Source of the DNA: Vibrio sp. qd031
GTDB taxonomy: Bacteria; Pseudomonadota; Gammaproteobacteria; Enterobacterales; Vibrionaceae
Reading direction: 5' to 3'
Assembly (NCBI RefSeq): GCF_002100145.1
Contig: NZ_JXQD01000002.1
Location: 124,001-188,000 of the forward strand
Length of the DNA: 64,000 nt
Below the pieces are notes generated by a model. The model saw nothing but the letters and a program-made list of their open reading frames with translations. It made no database searches and had not been told where the DNA came from. Of the stretch, positions 45,699 to 51,756 are shown one piece after another. The first letter of the stretch is position 1; every line of letters begins with the position of its first letter. The position numbers were made by a program, and so were the translations under genes.

Positions 45699-46532
45699 TT
45701 ATGCCGCTGCTGCGATTTGCCCGACTTGCTCAATGGCTTCGATAACAACAGGCACAGAACCCGCTTGCGTTTTATCAAGCTCAAATTGCAATTGGCTCAC
45801 TGCGTTGGTCGGTAAACGACCCTCAACACCGAAACCAGTACGCACGAAATCTAGTGAGAAATAGCCTTCTGACTGTTCAAGATCAGCAACCGCCAAATCA
45901 AAAGCGTTATCTTCTGCGCTCACGTTCATTTCTTCGCGGTTGTCACGTAGGACACGCACACGCTGAATTGAATCATCTTTGAAGTGCATACGCTTTAGCG
46001 ATAGGTACGGTGAACGCTCGGCAAAATCGAACGGTGTACGACCTGCGGCACTTGCATACCAAGTCAAAGAGTACAAACGTGGCATGTAAATGCGTGTAGA
46101 TTGTGACGCCGTGGTATGCGCTCGCGCTTTGATGCTTGGCGCTGCCGTGCCCGCTGTTTTTGACTTGAGTTGAATGTAAATCATCCAAATCTCACCGTTT
46201 AGCGTGACAAGCTCACCAGTACGCACACCCGCTTTAGTGCGTAGCGAAATATCGCCAAACGGGATCACGTAACGACCCGCTTTCACGTATTGCTTGCGGT
46301 GTTTTTGGAATGCCACCAAATCTTCACCCGTTACATTGATGATTTCTTTGCCGTTGTGCTTAACCATCACGCGCTCAATATCCGTTGGATCTGTAATATC
46401 GGTTACAAATTCAATGCTTTGATAAGTTGGTCCAGATGGTAAACGCTGCGTTGCTTGACTGCCCCACATTGCGCCCTCAATCGGATCAAGCTCTTTAGGA
46501 CGCGGGTTAAATGCTGTATTCATCATTTCCAT
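45699..46532 (-). CDS. Major capsid protein, double-jelly-roll type (PM2 P2-like)
   Basis: This roughly 277-aa protein matches the size of the PM2 major capsid protein (269). An internal duplication is visible: IERVMVKHNGKEIINVTGED (about 52-71) corresponds to IQRVRVLRDNREEMNVSAED (about 189-208), each followed by a Gly-x-x-x/F strand. That is expected for two stacked jelly rolls. LPSGPTYQSIEFV resembles the start of PM2 P2 as I remember it. The protein is rich in beta-type sequence and has no membrane helix. The start is not certain: TTG at 46544 and ATGs at 46532, 46526 and 46523 are in frame. Confidence 0.75.
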   Translation of the reverse strand: MEMMNTAFNPRPKELDPIEGAMWGSQATQRLPSGPTYQSIEFVTDITDPTDIERVMVKHNGKEIINVTGEDLVAFQKHRKQYVKAGRYVIPFGDISLRTKAGVRTGELVTLNGEIWMIYIQLKSKTAGTAAPSIKARAHTTASQSTRIYMPRLYSLTWYASAAGRTPFDFAERSPYLSLKRMHFKDDSIQRVRVLRDNREEMNVSAEDNAFDLAVADLEQSEGYFSLDFVRTGFGVEGRLPTNAVSQLQFELDKTQAGSVPVVIEAIEQVGQIAAAA

Positions 46533-46534
46533 AA

Positions 46535-46672
46535 TTAGAACCAACCTTTATCGCCGTTAAGTTGCTTTTTAACGCTTTCTAGTGCGTCAACGTTGTTAAT
46601 TGCCGCAATCACGACAATTGTTACCACCGCTGTGACGGCAATCGGTAACATGGTTTTTTTATCAAGTTTCAT
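46535..46672 (-). CDS. Small prophage membrane protein, 45 aa
   Basis: The product starts MKLDKKTMLPIAVTAVV, with one membrane helix (about 10-28) and a charged tail ending NGDKGWF. AGGGG lies six bases before the ATG at 46672. The longer open frame to 46750 has no such site. It lies just upstream of the capsid gene, and is probably a minor membrane protein of the virion. Confidence 0.55.
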   Translation of the reverse strand: MKLDKKTMLPIAVTAVVTIVVIAAINNVDALESVKKQLNGDKGWF

Positions 46673-46756
46673 TGTATGCCCCTGCATAGTTGAGAAGTGC
46701 GCCACCACGGCGCGGTTAACTGGGGTACAATTTGGGCGAGTTTCAAGCACAAAAAA

Positions 46757-46808
46757 AGGCGGTGTAAGCTAATAGCCTACCCGCCTAGCCTAATAGGCTA
46801 AACCGCCT
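46757..46808 (-). terminator. Branched hairpin/terminator between ATPase and capsid gene blocks
   Basis: AGGCGG (46757-46762) pairs with CCGCCT (46803-46808). The interior holds a second hairpin, TAGCC-TAATA-GGCTA (46786-46800), and further pieces of the same words. The A-run 46751-46757 gives a U-tract on the - strand. It probably separates the replication/packaging transcript from the structural transcript. Confidence 0.6.
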
Positions 46809-47526
46809 ATTTTCGGCAATCAATTTCCCCTTGTTTCGTGATTTCTCCCACCCGTTCACTGTAGATATATTGTGCCTTGCCGCCATTATCGCGCGCCGTT
46901 TTCAGCTTCATTAGCTGACTAGCATCAATTTCGCGTTCTCGCTCAATGGCTTTTGCATCACTTGCCCCCGCCAAACCGCCAACCCACCACTTTGCCGATT
47001 GGCTTGTGATTGTTTTGGGCACTTCCTGCATGCGCTGAAACAAAGCATGCATCACAAGCCCGAATTGACGACCTCCACGCCACAATTCGCCCGCCCTGCC
47101 GTTAAGCTTTTGGTTGGTTTCCATGATGGTTGCCATTTCTTCGCATACGCAATGCAGCAAAGCATTTGAGCCATTACCTACCGACCACACCAATTGAGCG
47201 AATAATTCAAAGTTTTCGAGTGTAGCGGGCACATTAAGCGCCACCTTAAACCCTGCCTTTTTCTTTCGACCAGCAATCAACGCCGCATAGAACGGCGCAA
47301 ACTCAGTAAACGCTTGCACTTGCTGCCCTTTAAACTTGCCCGAATAGTTGGAGTAGGGATCAAAAAATGCCACTTGAGCGCCTTTTTTAATCATATCAAG
47401 GCGCTTGATTGCGGTAGTTTTCCCCCCGCCCGTTGTGGCAACATAAACGGTATGTTCTGGGCTTAAAGCCTGATTGGCATTGGTTGGCGTTGGTAACTTA
47501 AGCGGCTTTGCTTTCGGCTTCACCAT
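46807..47526 (-). CDS. Genome-packaging ATPase, FtsK/HerA type (PM2 P9-like)
   Basis: This 239-aa P-loop ATPase has Walker A ATTGGGKTT (30-38), followed by a lysine-rich helix and the strand QVAFFDPYSNY. A Walker B-like LLHCVCEE lies at 123-130, and GGRQFGLVMHALFQRMQEVPKTI at about 151-172 is the typical FtsK/HerA post-Walker B block. The size fits packaging ATPases of membrane-containing tailless phages. GGGGG lies six bases before the ATG. It overlaps the upstream gene by 29 bp. Confidence 0.8.
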   Translation of the reverse strand: MVKPKAKPLKLPTPTNANQALSPEHTVYVATTGGGKTTAIKRLDMIKKGAQVAFFDPYSNYSGKFKGQQVQAFTEFAPFYAALIAGRKKKAGFKVALNVPATLENFELFAQLVWSVGNGSNALLHCVCEEMATIMETNQKLNGRAGELWRGGRQFGLVMHALFQRMQEVPKTITSQSAKWWVGGLAGASDAKAIEREREIDASQLMKLKTARDNGGKAQYIYSERVGEITKQGEIDCRK

Positions 47527-47998
47527 CGCTTTCCCCCTCGGTCAATTCGCTATCTTCTGGCTTCATGGCATCATTTGCCGCCTTAGCCATAAGCTGAATT
47601 TTTACGGCTTGCTCCACCTTAAGGCGCTTGATTGTGGCAACTGACGACATCACCAAACCACCGCCCGCTAATGCAACGGCAAATTCTGCGTGGTACTTGC
47701 CCCACCATTCAAGCCATTTAAGGCCGTGTTTTTCTAGTAACGGGGCACATGACTCAACGAATTGAGCGCGGTGTAATTCATCAAATTTAAAATCAACACC
47801 ACTTGCCATTGAAATGGTCGATTCACCAAGGCTTAAGGCAAAATCAACACCCCCGCATAATGCTTCAACCTGTACGGCGGGCATAGAACCCGACTCAGTT
47901 TCATCCTCTGCGGCGTTAAATGTTGGCTCGTATTCGGCTTGATTAGCGGCATCAATACCCGCTAATTGATCAATTGCTTGCTGTTGCTGTTGTTCCAT
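47498..47998 (-). CDS. Prophage hypothetical protein, acidic with one hydrophobic segment
   Basis: This roughly 166-aa protein has a Gln-rich start (MEQQQQQAIDQLAG), an acidic region, and one hydrophobic segment (about 108-125, FAVALAGGGLVMSSVATI). Its helical tail ends in an acidic stretch (PEDSELTEGESDGEAES). AAGGAAG eight bases before the ATG at 47998 decides the start. It lies between the zinc-ribbon protein and the ATPase. No family is recognised. Confidence 0.5.
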   Translation of the reverse strand: MEQQQQQAIDQLAGIDAANQAEYEPTFNAAEDETESGSMPAVQVEALCGGVDFALSLGESTISMASGVDFKFDELHRAQFVESCAPLLEKHGLKWLEWWGKYHAEFAVALAGGGLVMSSVATIKRLKVEQAVKIQLMAKAANDAMKPEDSELTEGESDGEAESKAA

Positions 47999-48440
47999 TG
48001 TTTTGACTTCCTTTAAAGTAATAAACGACACTAATTAAAACGAGAGACACGGACGCCATAATTAACGGCTTAACCCATGCTTTTTGAGTGGATTCACTCG
48101 GTTTTGGTGTTTCGGTTTCGGCTATTTGCGCGGCTTGTTTCGGCTTCACTTCGGCTTCAACTTTCACGTTTAAGCCCTGATTTGATTGGCTTGGCTCGCC
48201 TAAATCACTTTTTGACTCACGCATATTGTCTTTAATGAACGCTTGAAACTGCTCACCCTTGCCTTGCTGACACCCGCACGTTGGACAATTGAAGTACAAG
48301 CGGCCAATATTGCGCTTATTTTTGGGCGGTTCGCCTGTTTCGATAATCTTATGTTCACCTACGGCGTGAACCGTGCCCACCTGATCACAATCGGGCATCG
48401 TGCATTTTATGTATCCCTTGATGGGGTTCTTACTCGCCAT
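47970..48440 (-). CDS. Zinc-ribbon membrane protein of the prophage
   Basis: This roughly 156-aa protein carries a zinc-ribbon-like knuckle pair, KCTMPDCD and FNCPTCGC (about 12-19 and 50-57). A long polar linker rich in Lys, Gln and Pro follows, then a C-terminal membrane helix (about 125-145, PLIMASVSLVLISVVYYF). GGAGG precedes the ATG at 48440. The combination suggests a DNA- or protein-binding domain tethered to the membrane, possibly linking genome to virion membrane (inference). Confidence 0.55.
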   Translation of the reverse strand: MASKNPIKGYIKCTMPDCDQVGTVHAVGEHKIIETGEPPKNKRNIGRLYFNCPTCGCQQGKGEQFQAFIKDNMRESKSDLGEPSQSNQGLNVKVEAEVKPKQAAQIAETETPKPSESTQKAWVKPLIMASVSLVLISVVYYFKGSQNNGTTATASN

Positions 48441-48594
48441 CGTTTGCCGCCTCCATTTTTGCCAAACGTTCTTCAACGGTTTTCATCCAAGCAACACACA
48501 ACCGCATTGGAGTACTGGCGGGCTTTAACATTAAGTTTTTGCTCATTGATTTGACTTGCTGCTCTAACTCGCCAATGATTTGCTTTGCTTCCAT
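48430..48594 (-). CDS. Small prophage protein, 54 aa
   Basis: The frame reads MEAKQIIGELEQQVKSMSKN, then LMLKPASTPMRLCVAWMKTV, then EERLAKMEAANDGE. It is helical and likely coiled-coil. It overlaps the next gene start by 11 bp and starts nine bases after the initiator stop, with GGGAAAACG upstream. It is too short for usual cut-offs, but it fills the only gap in the operon. Confidence 0.55.
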   Translation of the reverse strand: MEAKQIIGELEQQVKSMSKNLMLKPASTPMRLCVAWMKTVEERLAKMEAANDGE

Positions 48595-48603
48595 CGTTTT
48601 CCC

Positions 48604-50382
48604 TTACTGACTTACTGTTTCTTGATAGCTGAAATAATCGGCCATAACATCGGCCTCAATGCGTTCGATTTCTTCAATCGTGAATGTTTCGGGGCGTGAC
48701 TGATTTAATTGGGCTTGCCAAGACGCACGGCGCAATAAAAATCGCTCATGCTCTTGGTAATATTGGTTCACCGCATCAATGCGTATATCTTCCAACTGCA
48801 ACGGCTGCAAACCTTGCCCGCCAGATTTATGATCACCTGTGCTTTCAGTGCCGACCATTGACCACCCACGCGCACCCGCTGCCCACACCAAAAACGAATC
48901 CATTTTTTCGGTGCTGCTCTCACCCTCAAACGTTATTGAAAACGGGTTTAAACTGGACGCATGCGCGCCACGCTCATTAATTTTTTCACGGTTGATTAGT
49001 GCGGTTTGCTCTGCCGCCTCTACTTTCTTTTTCAAGGCATTGAGTTTTTTATATTGCTTGGTTTCTTTAGCCTCGCTGGCCTTTTTCTTTAGCCAGTTGA
49101 GCGTGGATTTTTGGCGCATAAATGGCGCTTTCCACTGCTCCAACTTATAACCACATTCTTTGATAATTGCGGCCATGTTATCGACCTCAAAAGACGCGAG
49201 CACTTCCCAAGACGGCGCGCGCGAACAACGTGCAATATTGTATCGGTTGCCCTTAATCAATCCTTGGTCGGCGTTTTTGCCTTTTGCGGCATAGCCAACG
49301 GCCTTAAGCAAATATTTGGCTGCGCCTTGGCCGTGTCGAATGCGCTCAAGCTTGGCGAACCCATGACCCCATAGATTTTCAAGGCGTTGCGACCACGATT
49401 GGAAATGTTTTGGCTCTACCTGCCAATTCAACAATAAGTGAACGTGGGGATTAGGCTCGCCGTCAACATTGGCGGGGCACTCTGCAACCCACAAGTAATG
49501 AAAATCACTTTCCTTGGCGGGTACGGATTCCATGACAGTATCAGTGATCAAATCTTTGTTGCCGACCTCGGCCACCCAACCGCGCTGATACATCTTTTTT
49601 GCGCCGTCTAGAAATCGACTCACCTCACTGCCTATTGTCATTTCACCGCCAAACAATCGCTCGCGCTGCTCAGTGGTAAACGTCAACGTCAAAAAAGTGG
49701 TAAACCCACCTTGGCACTCTGCGACATACGCGCCAGATTCAAAGATTTTCTTAACCGCTCGCGTGGTCAGTGATTCGGTGTAACGTTCACCAACGTTTAT
49801 TTCGGGGGCGTCACTTGGCGCGGGATGATTGATAATTTGCAATTTTGTTTGTTTCGACCAATCGCGGCGCATCAAATATGCGCGGGTATGGTGCTGCGCG
49901 GCCTTAATCGAATACTGGTCATCGTTATTTTCACCGATAACCGTGGTTTGCTTTTGGCGATAACCCATCTTAGAGCCACGATTGCGCTCAATCATGGATA
50001 CTATGTGCGGCCTAAATCCGACTTGTGCCGCTGTCGGACTTTTGCGCCCTTGGACAAGCCTATTGTTTGTGGCCGTGTCGGCCACCGCTGCGCGTGCTGA
50101 TTTGGTGCGGTGAAAGTGTACTTGATCAGCGGCGTGTAACTTGCGCGCTTCATCTTCCATCCAATCATTTGACGAACCAAAAAAACCGCCCTGACAGGCG
50201 GTAATGTTGTTTTCAATTAAACTTCGGGTTATCACTGGGGAGTCTATCGCCCCCAATGACCACAAAAGCGCTTCATCGCTTAAGCCCGATTTAGGGGATT
50301 GTTTCGCAAGCATGATAATGGAAGAATCCGCGCCCGCTTGGGGCGCTTCATCTTTTTGCTCGCGGAATGAACACGGTATCAC
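48604..50382 (-). CDS. Rolling-circle replication initiator, HUH endonuclease (PM2 P12-like)
   Basis: This roughly 592-aa protein has the three superfamily I HUH motifs. Motif 1 is FLTLTFT (about 230-236), the metal-binding HUH motif is NPHVHLLL (His313, His315), and motif 3 is KYLLKAVGYAAK with Tyr357 and Lys360. A second tyrosine, Tyr364, may serve the return transfer. A Lys/Glu-rich coiled region (about 430-470) and a C-terminal tail follow. The start was chosen as GTG at 50382, because it overlaps the upstream TGA (GTGA) and follows GGGGG. The frame remains open to 50466. The size is similar to PM2 P12 as I recall it. Confidence 0.8.
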   Translation of the reverse strand: MIPCSFREQKDEAPQAGADSSIIMLAKQSPKSGLSDEALLWSLGAIDSPVITRSLIENNITACQGGFFGSSNDWMEDEARKLHAADQVHFHRTKSARAAVADTATNNRLVQGRKSPTAAQVGFRPHIVSMIERNRGSKMGYRQKQTTVIGENNDDQYSIKAAQHHTRAYLMRRDWSKQTKLQIINHPAPSDAPEINVGERYTESLTTRAVKKIFESGAYVAECQGGFTTFLTLTFTTEQRERLFGGEMTIGSEVSRFLDGAKKMYQRGWVAEVGNKDLITDTVMESVPAKESDFHYLWVAECPANVDGEPNPHVHLLLNWQVEPKHFQSWSQRLENLWGHGFAKLERIRHGQGAAKYLLKAVGYAAKGKNADQGLIKGNRYNIARCSRAPSWEVLASFEVDNMAAIIKECGYKLEQWKAPFMRQKSTLNWLKKKASEAKETKQYKKLNALKKKVEAAEQTALINREKINERGAHASSLNPFSITFEGESSTEKMDSFLVWAAGARGWSMVGTESTGDHKSGGQGLQPLQLEDIRIDAVNQYYQEHERFLLRRASWQAQLNQSRPETFTIEEIERIEADVMADYFSYQETVSQ

Positions 50383-50573
50383 TTTAGAACCCCCGTTGCC
50401 ATTGCAACCGATAACGGCAACTGAGCAAGGAAACCGCATGAATCGTAAACGCTCACGAAATAGCAAGTTTCGGGTTCATAAGGGAATTTTTTTAGCTCAC
50501 TAGCTTTTCGGATTCGGAATGAATCACCACGATCATTAGTAAGCTCTAACTTGATTTTGCCAATTGCTTTCAT
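50379..50573 (-). CDS. Small prophage protein
   Basis: This 64-aa soluble product is MKAIGKIKLELTNDRGDSF and so on, beta-rich, with a likely short basic patch (RIRKASELKKFPYE). The ATG overlaps the stop of the gene upstream (ATGA), and its own stop overlaps the initiator GTG. It is therefore part of a tightly coupled early operon. No family is recognised. Confidence 0.5.
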   Translation of the reverse strand: MKAIGKIKLELTNDRGDSFRIRKASELKKFPYEPETCYFVSVYDSCGFLAQLPLSVAMATGVLK

Positions 50574-50764
50574 ACCATCACCACCAAACGTAAATCTTTA
50601 CTGAAAGGAACAATGGCCACGTTTTGAGAGACAAAAGACGCCTCGCGCCCCGCTACATGCTCACACTCAGCCAATGCACGATAAAAATTAGGATGGAATT
50701 CGCGCGGTAATTCTTGCCCCGTAGGCATACAATTAGCATTTGAATATAGCTCGACGGTTGCCAT
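50570..50764 (-). CDS. Small prophage protein
   Basis: This 64-aa product starts MATVELYSNANCMPTGQELP. GGGGGG lies eight bases before the ATG at 50764, so the longer open frame to 50878 is rejected. It is soluble, with no recognised family. It is coupled to the next gene by an ATGA overlap. Confidence 0.5.
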   Translation of the reverse strand: MATVELYSNANCMPTGQELPREFHPNFYRALAECEHVAGREASFVSQNVAIVPFSKDLRLVVMV

Positions 50765-50765
50765 G

Positions 50766-51104
50766 TTATGCACCCCCCTTACTAGCATGGAATGCCTTAA
50801 GCCTATCTCTAAGCTTCCACGACCCAACAAACTCAAAATCCTTATACTCAATCCCTTTGAGCAGTTCAAACGCCGCAAGCCGACTCCCCAACACCCACGA
50901 CAACGCTTCTACAGACTCAAAACTACTTACGAGATCATCGTCTCGCTTTGCCCTCCGCAAATCAGAAAGTAGCATCTTCATGGCTACCTTTTGGCCTTTA
51001 CGTTCTCGCGTCCTCTCATAACAGATCAACGTTCCACTAAGGGGCGTAAGGCTTACATTTTTTGTGCTGACGTGCTTTTTCCCAAGTTTCAATTGAACAC
51101 CCAT
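50766..51104 (-). CDS. Prophage hypothetical protein
   Basis: This 112-aa basic protein begins MGVQLKLGKKHVSTKNVSLT; the second half is helical (SSFESVEALSWVLGSRLAAFELLKG). AGGGGG lies five bases before the ATG. It is the second gene of the early operon. No family is recognised. A nucleic-acid-related role is possible from its charge, but not shown. Confidence 0.5.
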   Translation of the reverse strand: MGVQLKLGKKHVSTKNVSLTPLSGTLICYERTRERKGQKVAMKMLLSDLRRAKRDDDLVSSFESVEALSWVLGSRLAAFELLKGIEYKDFEFVGSWKLRDRLKAFHASKGGA

Positions 51105-51113
51105 AACAGCCCC

Positions 51114-51305
51114 CTATCGCGTAAAACTGGCAGGATTAAATTTGGCTTTAGGCTGTGCTTTTTTAGCGCGCACCCACGCCAGCGCTCTAGCCACTTTTTC
51201 GCGGCTGTTCGCAAGCTTGTTTTCGTCAAATTCGGGATGGTTGGATAAATCGACTATCTGGTGATAAGGCGCGAGAATTTCTCGCTGATTGATTGGGTTT
51301 AACAT
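51114..51305 (-). CDS. Small basic prophage protein, first gene of the early operon
   Basis: This 63-aa product starts MLNPINQREILAPYHQIVDL and ends in a basic tail (ALAWVRAKKAQPKAKFNPASF). GGAGG eight bases before the ATG at 51305 decides the start; the frame is open to 51368. It is divergent from the repressor-like gene. No family is recognised. Confidence 0.5.
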   Translation of the reverse strand: MLNPINQREILAPYHQIVDLSNHPEFDENKLANSREKVARALAWVRAKKAQPKAKFNPASFTR

Positions 51306-51412
51306 TTTGATCGCCTCCGCAAGCGCTTGTTTTGTCTCAAATCGAGTACAAAACAGACAATAAGGCAATATATTTTATGCGGCAACCTCAAGACCTTAAT
51401 GAAAAGTGGTAG

Positions 51413-51424
51413 CTTTAGTACTAC
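51413..51424 (+). promoter_or_regulatory. Operator-like motif, right copy
   Basis: CTTTAGTACTAC lies in the divergent region between the early operon and the repressor-like gene, inside a wider GTAG...CTAC inverted repeat (51409-51424). It matches the left-end copy at 41161. Confidence 0.45.
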
Positions 51425-51453
51425 AATTTTGTAGAAATCGCCGTGAGGAATAA

Positions 51454-51729
51454 ATGATGCTGAACTACACAAACGCCCTACTGGACAGGGTTAAAGCAAA
51501 ATTTGAATTGACTACCGATTACCAATTGTCGAAAAAACTCGGTATTACGACCTCTCGGATTGGCAACTATAGAAAAGGCCGCTCACAAATGGATTGGGAG
51601 CTTGCTTTTGAGATTTGCGATTTACTGGAAGAAGACGATCAAAATGTCGTCTATGGCTTGCTGTCTGATAAAGAGAAAAACCCTCGATTAATCAATGCGT
51701 TAGAGGGCGGTTCTCCTTTCATTTCTTAA
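51454..51729 (+). CDS. Prophage repressor-like HTH protein
   Basis: This 91-aa protein has an XRE/DUF3693-type helix-turn-helix (about 20-55, TTDYQLSKKLGITTSRIGNYRKGRSQMDWELAFEI) and a short acidic tail. GAGGAATAA precedes the ATG. It is divergent from the early replication operon, the classic position for a lytic repressor, and ends 10 bp before the right att site. A role in lysogeny control is inferred. Confidence 0.65.
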   Translation: MMLNYTNALLDRVKAKFELTTDYQLSKKLGITTSRIGNYRKGRSQMDWELAFEICDLLEEDDQNVVYGLLSDKEKNPRLINALEGGSPFIS

Positions 51730-51756
51730 TGCAACCTAAGATAGATTATGCGCATA
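51729..51756. other. attR, dif-like XerCD site at the right prophage junction
   Basis: The XerD-side arm ATGCAACCTAA (51729-51739) is degenerate, with three changes from the left copy. The centre GATAGA (51740-51745) and XerC arm TTATGCGCATA (51746-51756) are identical to the left copy. The degenerate arm should be phage-derived and the XerC arm chromosomal. The repressor-like stop lies inside the XerD-side arm. Confidence 0.8.

Larger units (their letters stand above)
41023..51756. mobile_element. Tailless-phage (corticovirus/PM2-like) prophage integrated at dif
   Basis: This is an element of about 10.7 kb bounded by dif-like repeats. It encodes a candidate double-jelly-roll capsid protein, a packaging ATPase, an HUH initiator, a lysis/virion muramidase, a holin-like protein, a fibre-like protein and numerous small membrane proteins. 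Nearly all genes are on the - strand in tight overlapping order, with one + strand regulator at each end. No integrase lies between the repeats. Size and gene content match PM2 (about 10 kb). The use of host XerCD is inferred from the att sites. All core genes look intact, so it may be inducible. Confidence 0.82.
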
